Part shown: one piece after another, positions 44,160-53,878 of the stretch | How positions within the stretch are numbered: position 1 is the stretch's first letter | Layout of the letters: each line of letters begins with the position of its first letter | Assembly: GCA_963556145.1 (NCBI GenBank) | Contig: OY744465.1 | Span: 1,612,001 to 1,676,000, forward strand | Origin: Hygrocybe punicea | Lineage: Eukaryota > Basidiomycota > Agaricomycetes > Agaricales > Hygrophoraceae | DNA: 64,000 nucleotides | Direction of reading: 5' to 3' | The notes under the pieces: model-generated | What the model was told of the DNA's origin: nothing | What the model saw: the letters and a program-made list of their open reading frames with translations, nothing else | The model's database searches: none | Program-made: the position numbers and the translations under genes

Positions 44160-45890
44160 TGATGTCCAACAGTGGTTATGACAAATTTGGAAGCACTACC
44201 GCAAACCCTGCATGTATGCACATGCAACAACGCCTGGCGATGTTAGAGAAAGAGAATATTGCACTCACAACTGAATTGAATGCCACCAAGTGAGTACGAC
44301 ATCTCAGATGATCTACTTTACTGTTTTATTTGTTGGCTCTAGGTCCATGCTCTCTGAACTTTTCCAAAAGCTTCCTTTGACTGTATCTGACAGCCGGATA
44401 AATGGTCTACCACCATGCAAGAGCTCGCTGCTTCCACTTGAAAGGGTGAATTTTCCGAATGTCAAGTTCTGGACCAAAAAGCTTTTTAGGAAGGCGCGCC
44501 AAGAGACAATCGGAGACACTAATGCTCTTGCAACTTCAAAGAAGAAATGAGGCTGACCAAAACAATGCGACAACAACAATACTGATGATGAAACAGATGA
44601 ACAGAGACATATTTACCTCAAGGACGAGAATGGCATTCCAGTCACTACCGAATGCCTATGGCAAATCTCGGTCAAAGCACGACAATGCTGGTTCTCACTG
44701 CACAAAGCACTCCTAGCGCCCCCTACATGGTCCAAAATTGATACTAATGCTTGCGACTACTTCAGGTCAGAGATGCTTCACAACTTTCCCGAATTCTGGC
44801 TTTGTGAAGGATCTTGGAAGCTGGATCACTGGGCGACTCCAAACTATCCATCATGGTTTAAAAACCACATCAAGACAAAAGCCGTACCAAGCGCAGAAAA
44901 GCTGAACAAAAAGGCAAAGCTCGAAACCGACAATCCTGCACCCAATCCCAACGTACTTCCAGTTTTTGACGATGCTAAGCTGATTTGCATGGACAACCAG
45001 TTAGAGGATGACACCCTTGACAGCTGCAAACTTATTTCCAAACACCACCCAACTGCCATCGCTGGACTGGCACAAATAAAGCCAGTTTCGGTATGTTACA
45101 TACCTTAGTGTTCATTGTTTTTGACAAGGTTCATAGTTGAAGTTGAAATTTGCAAATCCTCTGTAAGCCGATTGCGCATTACCATAGCATATGCTGACTG
45201 TTCTCTAGTGACAATATAGATGCCAAGCTCGATCACAACAATGAAATGAACTGTATCGTACCTGGCTCATCTTCATCTGCACCAGCACCACTCGCGCCGA
45301 AACCTGTCTCATCTTCATCTGCACCAGCTCTGACTGATTTTTCTTCGCTCATACCTGGCTCATCTTTGTCTGCACCAGCACCACTCGCGCCGAAACCTGT
45401 CTCATCTTCGTCTGCACCAGCTCCGACCAATTCTTCTTTGCTCATACCTGCCTCGTTTTCAGCACCTGATTCATCTTCGTTGGCACTTGATTCAGCTTCA
45501 TCACTCCTCACGTTGTCTTTGTCCGCAACTGCACCCGATTCATCTTTCTCTGCACCAACGCCAGTTTAAGGCTTCAAAAATGGCAAAAATTTACCCAAAT
45601 CTGCTTATGCCGTTCCAGGGCCTGCAAACACGGCTAGGTGAGGATTTCATATCTTTGTGTAGCTTCTGACACGATGCTGTTTATCATTCTAGAAATATAT
45701 GCATGTGCGAATGGCTTAAGATGAACCCACATGGTCTAAAGAATGACTTCAAGAACTATTTCACCAGTGACAAACAGAAGGTAGGTGAATGTGAATGTAT
45801 TTTGTATGACATTCACAGCACAGTCTTTGCAGCACTACGGCACCCTAGCTAAAGCCATGGTAAGTGTTATATGGAGACCAAGAGGGCGCT
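44160..45890 (+). CDS. second gene of the CMC element, accessory protein
   Basis: Exons read LEKENIALTTELNATK (coiled-coil-like), SMLSELFQKLPLTVS, and DENGIPVTTECLWQISVKAR. Then CWFSLHKALLAPPTWSKID, YFRSEMLHNFPEFWLCEGSW, KLDHWATPNYPSWFKNHIKT, a Ser/Pro-rich tandem repeat (two 93-bp units, 45261-45446) and NICMCEWLKMNPHGLKNDFK near 45700-45760. I recognise this wording as the companion ORF that accompanies Tnp2 elements in Agaricomycetes. It may bind DNA, but no standard motif is visible. Exon borders are only roughly known and I cannot tell whether it is intact. Confidence 0.55.
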
Positions 45891-46328
45891 AACTCGGATT
45901 TGCTACCTACAGAAGAATGGGAAAACAACTACAATCAATGAACCGACCTGATTCGTGCACCAACTTAGATTTCTTTTCGATACACTGTAGAGATGGGGAA
46001 TGGAATGGAAATGGGATGGAAGCAGGGTGTAAATGGGGCGGGAACAGGACCGGAAGAGGACCAGAATGGAACCAAGCACGGGATAAATGGACCTAACCTG
46101 TATTGTAGTATTAATCGTTGGCAATGCAACAGAATGACTGGAAAACAAGGGATTCAATTGAGAAGTGTAGAGTACAGTAGATTAAAAACACACTATTGCC
46201 GAAAAAAATTGATAGGATCAGAAAAATATATAGTATAAGAAAGATTGTTGATTTCAGTCATTTATATCTATTATAATCAAAGAAAATGCAGATAAATCTA
46301 CCCTAAATTACGGACTTTTGACTGGGCT

Positions 46329-46980
46329 AGTTATCACCAAGACCATCGAAGGAGCGAATCCTAAGTGGGCTGAATGCTTTGATACATCTACATTCGGGAC
46401 CTTCTTATCGCATTGATTTTCGATTGGTAACAACAGCCTTTGGATGCATCGTTGATGATTCAAGTATTCTATGTTTCACCTCTAAATGAGTTTTTACAGG
46501 GAAACAACGACTGAGGATCCAGTTCCTATCTAGTGTGCTGCTGAACACCTAAGCAACCCTTCATCGGGCAGTCATAACGCAGACCCTGGGTGTCATCACC
46601 AGCCGGTGCCATATACATTCCACCCAATGGCCCTGATTATGTCGACTACAGTTCAACCACAATTATCAGGAGAAACAGTAAATGGATCTCGTCAACCAGC
46701 ACTCCAATGAAACCACCTTCTACTGAACACAAATGGCACCCAATGATCATGTACACACAGCTGTAGTGCTGACTCTGGGCTTACAGTGCTCAATGGATGT
46801 CATCAACCGGCACCATATATATTCTGTCACACAGACCATGATCACCCGTCTCAGTGACCAGAATCTAAGGCGTTTAGGCATAAATATCGGAAGAACAATA
46901 ACCCTCTACACGACGAGTTGGCGAAGTTGCAAAACGGACCGATTATGTGAGGTGTCCTCATGTTCGGGGCCTGACAGGAT
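46329..46980 (+). pseudogene. C2-domain gene copy 2, right part
   Basis: After the transposon the C2 text resumes: VITKTIEGANPKWAECFDT (46332-46388) beside VITKTIKGANPEWDECFDM of copy 1. Then the nucleotide match TTTGGATGCATCGTTGATGA (46440) follows, and near 46900 the reading NNPLHDELAKLQNG beside NSNPLNEELAKLQRER. Stops and shifts are frequent, so this copy is dead. Confidence 0.75.
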
Positions 46981-48743
46981 TGAACATCTGATTCGGCCAC
47001 TATGGCACAGGTGTGTTGGAATTACCAAGCTGACAAGTTCATGGATACACTGACTAGTGCTGTTTACATGGTCTCATTGAAGGGTATCAATTGTATTCAC
47101 ATTTCGTACACTGATGGTTTATTTCGACCAAGTACTCAGGCTAGTGATTCTCGGATGCAAAAAAAATCGCTTCGCTTCGCAACCCCCTCTATGGAAACCA
47201 AGAGTGATCAGCCTCAAAGTCCAGATTTTTGATTCTCCGAAGCTGACTAACGACACCCGACCCCGAGAACCATAGTAAGTATAATAGATGATTGTGTATT
47301 ACAATCCACAAACAAGATTATGAGTACATACAGGAATGACTATAGGAAAGTGTTGTTGGAAACTCTGGTTATAGGCATAAGACTATAAATAGAGTACATA
47401 CAGTGTCCTTTTTAAAAATACTAGGGAATGTATGCTAGAATATTCCTAAATGCTTACTAACAGTATTACTAATTAGTCCGGATAAGTCCTGCTTGAGTGG
47501 CAGATTCCACATAATTCCAATATGTAGGAGGGGTCAGAAGAAGCATGGGAAGTGGCAAAATGGGGGCAAAATGGAGTTGGACATGGTGGGATGCTCATAC
47601 ATGTTGAGGACAAAAGAGATGATGGAAATGGCATTTTGGGGGATGGTGGGATGCATCAAAATAGTGATTGTGGGGACATTTTTGGGGACTGCTGGTATGC
47701 AAATGTGGGGCATACATCAGGAATGGTATCCAGGGACAACAGAAAGGGCATAGGCAAAGGTGGCAGGCCAGAAATGAAGGCAGATTTCATTTCACACTCA
47801 TGCCTTAGGCCATGGTTTTCATTGTAGACATGGGCCATGTTGTCGTTGTTGTTGTCAGAGCAGGATGTGAGGAATGGCAGGGGGATCTGCTCCACCATCT
47901 GCTCCCCCTTGACCCTCTTATGTCAGTGATATGAAATATGCAGCCATGCTTTGGAAAGCCTACACTAGTGTAGGAAAGGAAAGAGAAGGAATAGAAGTGT
48001 ATGAGAAACTCAATAGAAGTGCTGTGATAATGCACAGCTTTCCCCCTTGGTCACTGTGATACACTGAGTAGATCTCTAAGTGTGGGGTGCGAGGACTGAT
48101 CCAAGGGAGGCTTCGAGCTCTAGTGTGATGGGGGAAAGGGGGAATCCAATCTTTTTTTTATTTGTACTTGTTGTGCTACAATAAGTACATAACAAAAACT
48201 AACTAATAAAAATATGTAAAGTAAGGGAATCGGACCTCAGACACGCAGCATGCATATCAACGGAAACCCTCATATGGCCATTCCTAACTTTCCTATGACT
48301 CTTCCACATCCAGTGTACGTGCAAAACATCTGTGCACCACACACAACCTGCACAACTGATGCTGAGTTATGTGCGTGCAGCTTCGACATTCCGGGTCATT
48401 AGAGACATTGCATCTTGAGTGGTAACGATTCCGGAGTGGGATTCGGAGCGGAATCAACGTGACGGAACGGAATCGAGCAGAATCGACAATAGACAAATGG
48501 GAATGGATGGGGACGAAGTATAATATGAAGGGGATTCGGGTCCAGAGGATCCGGAGCCTCTACACCGAAGGCAGTCAATCTTAATATGAGAGAAGGCGAT
48601 TGAGTTGCAAGTGGATATGAAATTTAAAGTCTACAGTACAAGCTGAAAGTAGACTACTTATATAGCGCAAGGAAAGACAGTGTGACTTAATTGAGTGATA
48701 CTTGAATTGTCTTGATTTAAATTTCAAGATAATTTAAGTCACA
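46981..48743. other. no gene recognised
   Basis: Low-information sequence. Purine-rich plus-strand stretch GGGATGGTGGGATGC-type words at 47500-47800, T8 tract near 48150, and a GGAATGG/CGGAATCG-rich patch at 48420-48500. Short frames lack motifs. Possibly old non-coding transposon ends. Confidence 0.4.
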
Positions 48744-49470
48744 TTATTATTGCTGTTTGCATATATATTGGCAGCACAAATTTCCAAATTAGTATATGTA
48801 AAGTGGCCATAATGAACTTTTGAATTTTATCTCAACAAAGAAGGATCAGATGGCTTCACATTGTACAGCAAAATTTATCAGAAAATTATTCCCTAGATGC
48901 TTGTGAAGAAATTGAAAGGATTTGTCCTAGAAATAACATGTTAAGATAATACACTGAATTTTATGTCTTTTGAATTCTTTAGAAATTCTGAGTGCAACTC
49001 CACAGTCAATTATTGTTTGAGTGATCTTGGTATACTATTGCTGGTGTGCCAGCAATATTTTGGTATTACAACTGTTATCATACTATATATTTTGATAATT
49101 TAGTCAGTATATGATATAAGTATATTGTAAAGGCATATTATGGGAGGACATTGATGACACCAAAATACCACTGGCACATCAGAAATACTATACCAAGATC
49201 ACTCAAGCAACAATTGACTGTGGAGTTGCACTCAGAATTGTTAAAGAATTCAAAAGACATAAAATTCAGTGTATTATCTTAACATGTTATTTCTTGGACA
49301 AATCATTTCAATTTCTTCATGAGAATCTAGAGAATAATTTTCTGATCAACTTTCCCATACAATGTGAGGCCATCTGATCATTCTTTGTTGAGATAAAATT
49401 CAAAAGTTCATTACAGCCACATTGCATATACCAATTTGGAAATTTGTGCCGTGCCAAAAAGCAATAATAA
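48744..49470. repeat. 727-bp palindrome (foldback/MITE-like)
   Basis: Arms 48744-49100 and 49110-49470 are inverted copies with moderate divergence. TTATTATTGCTGTTT on the left faces AAAAAGCAATAATAA on the right. GATCTTGGTATACTATTGCTG near 49023 faces CTATACCAAGATCACTCAAG near 49190. A/T-rich, no coding content. Different in sequence from the other two palindromes. Confidence 0.8.
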
Positions 49471-49919
49471 GTTAGAATAAGTAATATCAGGTTTTCCTGA
49501 TGCATTGTCCCCAGCTTGAATAAGTAAACTAGTGTGCCATGGACCACTATCATTTTGCTGTAGTTTCAATACTATTGCCAGGATTTGTTGTCATCATATA
49601 GAGAACCCACAAGCTACGACAAAAATATTGCTGAGGCACTGTTCGGGGTCATTTCAGCCAGCCGAATGGTAATTGCTCGGCATCCTCTCGATTTGGAGCT
49701 AACTCCTCCCGATTTGGAGCTGATCATTCTCGATTTGCAGCTGATCACTCTCGGTTTCCATACCCTCTTCTTCTATATTGTTGCTATCTGGCATTCAGAT
49801 AGCTCGTCTCGCACCAAGTCCACAAAAGGTGCTGTTCTCCTGCACATGTTTGGTAATGTGGTGGATCAACTTCTGACTCATGGCTTGGGGACTTTGTAGT
49901 ATAGATGCAATAATCACTG
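49471..49919. other. spacer between palindromes with short tandem repeat
   Basis: Contains about three imperfect units of CGATTTGGAGCTGATCA-type sequence at 49690-49760. No gene supported. Confidence 0.5.
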
Positions 49920-50737
49920 TTACAGTTGTTTGTAGTGAGCTTGACACTTGTGGGAAATCTTTTGATCAATTAAAATAATGGACTTGGTGAAATTTTCTGT
50001 GCTCTACCTTGTATCTCATGAAGTACTGCATGGATTAACATGGTTACAGAGGGAAAGTTGTACTATTTCTTTAGGGCTATCTACTGCTATCATTATATTT
50101 GGACCATATTTTGTATTTGGTGACTTGTGGATGAAACAAAAGGTAAACCAGTACTTTTTGACACCCAAAGTGATATTGTCAAATTATGGCATCAAATGAA
50201 CTCCTATGAAAAGAATTATAGGGAGAAATTTATTCATTTTTTCAAGGGCTAAAAGTACATATGTCATGTTTTTCTTTATTTTTGTCCTTTGAGCTCATAA
50301 TCATGATTCTTGTGGCATTTCAACCCTAATGTGGACAAACATAGTACAGATGAAATATTGCCTCAAGGGACAAAAATAAAGACAAACACAGTATATATAC
50401 TTTTAGCCCTTGAAAATTTGAATAAATTTCTCCCTACAATTCTTTTCATAGGAGTTCATTTGATGCCATAATTTGACAATATCATTCTGGGTGTCAAAAA
50501 GTACTGGTTTACCTTTTGTTTCATCCACAAGTCACCAAATACAAAATATGGTCCAAGTGTAATGATAGCAGTAGATAGCCCTAAAGAAATAGTACAACTT
50601 TCCCTCTGTAACCATGTTAATCCATGCAGTACTTCATGAGATACAAGGTAGAGCACAGAAATTTTCACCAAGTCCATATTATTTTAATTGATCAAAAAAT
50701 TTCCTACAAGTGTCAAGCTCACTACAAATGACTGTAA
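49920..50737. repeat. 818-bp palindrome (foldback/MITE-like)
   Basis: Ends TTACAGTTGTTTGTAGTGAG (left) and CTCACTACAAATGACTGTAA (right). Arms carry the same 73-codon frame in inverted copies, differing at a handful of positions, with a centre near 50320. No protein motif; the frame is a by-product of the repeat. It lies 85 bp beyond the stop codon of the next gene, which reads toward it. Confidence 0.87.
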
Positions 50738-50821
50738 TAGCTCAAGCTCAACTGCCTAGTATACTGTCCACAAATAACACAATAAATGAACGAATAGAAG
50801 GGAGGATAATAATACAGACGA

Positions 50822-52162
50822 TCATCCCGTTAGATGGGGGATGTCCCAATTCTTTTTCGGCAACAAGAAAATCTCGCGTTCCCCATAGAATGCCTGAAAT
50901 ACCCCAATGCCACACATCACCACTTTGCTCAAGATAGCCGCACCACAGGCAAGCGCTATCGGAATCCAACGCAGGGCTCTCCAGATTGCGGACTGTCTCT
51001 CTTTCAAATAGTTGGCAACGACAATGTAAACTGCTGCGCAAGCATACATGCCACCAGCGATCTTGCAAGCCATGAAAGTCATCGACTCATTGTCGGGGTT
51101 AGACGATCCTTTATATCCATAGAGGAACATGTACACGGGCCAAGCGAAAGTAAGGAGGATGGGGATGATCACGAGACATTCCTTCCAAGTGTTTCGTTTC
51201 TCGTGATCATCGTTTATTGCGTGGGAAGGTGGTGCAGAACCGGTGAAAACGATGTGCTGTCCCCATGCGGGTGCATTGAAAGAGGTCAAAATCCTTTCGG
51301 CGACAAAACAAGTGAGAGAGTACAGGCTGTAGAGCTCGATGACGGCAGGGAGGAAGTGATATACAAGGCGAAGGACGATATTGATGATAAGCCAGACGAG
51401 TTGAAGGGTAAGAATGACAGTGGTGGAGTCTGGAATACCGATGCCTTTGATTGTTTTATTGCCTGTGGGGAGCGACTGGAGGATGTCTTTGTAGATGTAA
51501 ACGTCATTGATGTTGAGTTGGCGGTAACCCATGTCTTGGTCGGGTTTTTGGGAACACCATATGATGGTGGATGCGGTGCCCCCTCCTTTAGAAATGGGGA
51601 ACGATCGCATGGAGGAGTTTGAGCTGGCAAGTGGGGCTGTGAACTCAGGACACGTAAATGACAGACGCTTCGATGGTATTAACCAGAAACACGCACAGTT
51701 GGGACTTCTGATACTGAAATGTAACTTTCCCTGTTGTATCGCCATAAGCTGCTGGCTCGTCGCCATAACATTCATACCACGCAACACATTCAAATAATGC
51801 GACCTATCGGCTTCCTCATCTAGAACCAATCGGAGTCCCAGTTCGGGGAAAAACAGGCGCAGCAGAAAATCAACAAGCCGCTTCCAAGACTTCCTAGAGG
51901 CTGTCATCCAGAGTGTTTTAGCAGCAGTAGTGAGGATGGGAACAAAAACGGTAAGTAAGAGCTGGGCAGACCCGCGTACGGCGGGGCGCGGGACGTTGAA
52001 GCATAACGCATTCCCGCCACAGTCAAAGAGAACGGTGACATTCGCCGCGGTTGCATTAAAAGTAGTACCAGGGAAGGGTGAGGTGACGGTTGGGGTTGGG
52101 GTTGAAGTAGGGAGCGGGATGGACGATGCAAACGTCGTAGTATTCGAAAAGAGTGTAGCCAT
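50822..52162 (-). CDS. multi-pass membrane protein of unknown function
   Basis: An uninterrupted frame of 446 codons. A Thr/Ser/Pro-rich, N-glycosylatable N-terminus (residues 1-45) is followed by a cluster of hydrophobic segments: near 65-85 (QLLLTVFVPILTTAAKTLWM), near 255-290 (LQLVWLIINIVLRLVYHFLP), near 340-360 (CLVIIPILLTFAWPVYMFLY), near 375-395 and near 405-430. I recognise no family signature. The organisation, an exposed Ser/Thr-rich head and 5-7 helices without introns, resembles the 630-residue protein at 14.0-15.9 kb only in style, not in sequence. Confidence 0.72.
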   Translation of the reverse strand: MATLFSNTTTFASSIPLPTSTPTPTVTSPFPGTTFNATAANVTVLFDCGGNALCFNVPRPAVRGSAQLLLTVFVPILTTAAKTLWMTASRKSWKRLVDFLLRLFFPELGLRLVLDEEADRSHYLNVLRGMNVMATSQQLMAIQQGKLHFSIRSPNCACFWLIPSKRLSFTCPEFTAPLASSNSSMRSFPISKGGGTASTIIWCSQKPDQDMGYRQLNINDVYIYKDILQSLPTGNKTIKGIGIPDSTTVILTLQLVWLIINIVLRLVYHFLPAVIELYSLYSLTCFVAERILTSFNAPAWGQHIVFTGSAPPSHAINDDHEKRNTWKECLVIIPILLTFAWPVYMFLYGYKGSSNPDNESMTFMACKIAGGMYACAAVYIVVANYLKERQSAIWRALRWIPIALACGAAILSKVVMCGIGVFQAFYGEREIFLLPKKNWDIPHLTG

Positions 52163-52811
52163 TATTAGGAGAGGAACCGTGACAGAACGAAGGAGATCTA
52201 GCGGGATTTATTACTGCTGCATCGCCAGCTATAAGACGCACAGCAGTCGTACGGCACGGACGGGATCACACGATTACGTTAGGTGATAAAACTTTGTGCA
52301 GCGTCAATCACGGTGGCGTTCCTGGACCTCAATTTAGCACTTTGTTCAAGTTGCCTGACTTGAAGTGCCAGCCATTGCTAGGAGCAAACGACCAGCTGGC
52401 CAGGAAAATTGAGGAAATGTTAGGCAATCAGGGTAACGGGTCTACCAGCCTAGAGCATGTTCAAGTTGACTTAACTTGAAGTCGCCAGTTTTCAAGTTCA
52501 CCCCCGAATAGTGGCGATACCTGCGATACCTGCGCAGGCGACCCGACATGTAGGAATCGGCCTCAAAACCCACACACTGCCTTGCCTTTGTATTACGGCG
52601 TCTAACTTTGCCATTTGCCGAGGCCTGTCAGGCTGTAACATAGATATGGTGCGTAAAGGCGTCATTTTACAACTTTGACAGCACAACCACAACAGCTTGA
52701 ACCCATGCTTGAACCAATGCTTGGCACTGTAGCAAGCTCCGTAGACTGATTTGGCACTTTTACTTCAGATTGCATTGTAAGCAGTAAACCAAAGCTTTAT
52801 CAAAACCCATG
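52163..52811. other. intergenic, repeated sequence words
   Basis: No gene. Contains AACTTGAAGTGCCAGCCATTG, TTCAAGTTGACTTAACTTGAAGTCGCCAG and GCTTGAACCAATGCTTGG-type words, and short self-complementary stretches around 52450-52495 (TTCAAGTTGACTTAACTTGAA is a 21-bp imperfect palindrome). Possibly a fragment of another element. Confidence 0.4.
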
Positions 52812-53573
52812 CTAGAAGAAAAGCGAAGCGTCCGTTATTGCCTTGTGTTTCACCTCAAGCGCTCGCCGAGGTCTGCCTTTCCCGCTGCGTGATCTCCCAC
52901 CAGCGGACGGATTCAAGATCTTACGGAGCAAGAACCTAAGCACACCACCAGCATGAACATTATCCTTGGGAAAGAATTTCTTGTTCAATTTCGTGTACGT
53001 GCTCAGATCAAGCTCGGTTTCGAATATATGCACTGCCTCGCCGGTGTTGGGTATGTCGACGAGGTCGACGATGTTCACGTGGGTTCTCCGTACCGCCTTT
53101 TATGTATGTCGTCAGCGATCATGATGGCTATGCCACAGTGTATGTTGAAAATATGCTTACCTCCCGACACCCCTCCAGATCTTCCGGGACTGGAGAGATC
53201 TCCAGAACTCGACACAGATCCTGCCAACAACTGATATCTGCGAGATTTGTTCCATAGGTGGCGTTGAACTGCTTGGCCATCGCATCATTGAGAAGCTCTC
53301 GAGCGGTTTCCTTCTCCTTGTCCTCTTTGCCCCAATGAAAAAAATTGCACATGCGGCGGAACTCAGATGTCACGGAAGAGGATGGGTTGTAGGAGAATGA
53401 GGGATAGAGGGCAAAGAAGTCCTCGAAGTAATTTTGTGTGGTCTGGTGCTGGCCCGGGGGCCGACGTTGACCTCCTCGCGAGGATCGCTTGCTCTATTCC
53501 AGATTATTTGTTAGCGTACCATTATCAATGGTGTAAGCACATCGCGCACCCGTTGTCGTCCTCTCGATGGCAT
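52812..53573 (-). CDS. Agaricomycete orphan protein of about 190-200 residues
   Basis: Three exons: MPSRGRQR (from 53573), then after a 54-bp intron SKRSSRGGQRRPPG, FFALYPSFSYNPSSSVTSEF, RRMCNFFHWGKEDKEKE and NATYGTNLADISCWQDLCRV. After a second intron comes AVRRTHVNIVDLVDIPNTGE, FPKDNVHAGGVLRFLLRKIL, with a basic tail to 52812. I know this wording (F-x-Y-P, FHW, W-x-x-L-C, HVNIVDL) from many mushroom genomes as an uncharacterised family with many paralogues. No enzymatic motif can be seen and the function is unknown. All splice sites are GT-AG and there is no lesion. Confidence 0.75.
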
Positions 53574-53878
53574 TTGTTTCTGAAGGGGAGGAGTGTGTGA
53601 GGATGCGTATCTGTTCTCATATTGCAAGTGACTCGTTAATAAACAATGTCACCTCGTTGCTTCCACGCTGTCCTCTTGACTTGGTATCCTTTTCCCAATC
53701 GCAAGAATCCCAGTCCTCATATAGTATGATCTGCGCCCGTCAATATCGAGCACACAATTAGCCACATACTGTGACCTGTGAATATTTCATTCAAAACGAG
53801 TGACAAACAACAAATGTCAGAATCAGGAATAAACGTTTGTTTCAGAAGAGTCCACATCCTTGTTGTTGTAGAGCCTTA

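Larger units (their letters stand above)
40452..46325 (+). mobile_element. CMC (EnSpm/CACTA-like) DNA transposon with Tnp2 transposase, dead
   Basis: 5,874 bp bounded by perfect 31-bp inverted repeats that begin CCAGTCAAAAGTCCGTAATT. Inside are a Tnp2-type transposase gene (about 40.88-43.8 kb) and a second gene (44.2-45.9 kb), both rightward. It is inserted into a C2-gene copy: AGTTATCA occurs directly left (40444-40451) and again at 46329-46336, three bases after the right end, which suggests an 8-bp or longer duplication with a small filler. At least three in-frame stops in the transposase show that it cannot move by itself. Confidence 0.88.

Noticed and set aside
45233..45511. Minus-strand Glu/Gly/Ala-rich frame
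   Set aside because: Antisense shadow of the Ser/Pro 93-bp tandem repeat in the second gene of the CMC element.
47493..47827. Overlapping plus-strand frames rich in Gly, Met and Trp
   Set aside because: Composition reflects a GGGATGGTGGG-type purine-rich stretch; two frames are open at once and neither has a motif.
49978..50199. 73-codon frame present twice (also 50456-50677, minus strand), membrane-like
   Set aside because: Inverted copies within a palindrome; the hydrophobic look follows from A/T richness.
50834..51622. 262-codon plus-strand frame
   Set aside because: Shadow of the 446-codon membrane protein on the minus strand, whose hydrophobic segments are coherent; the plus frame has none.
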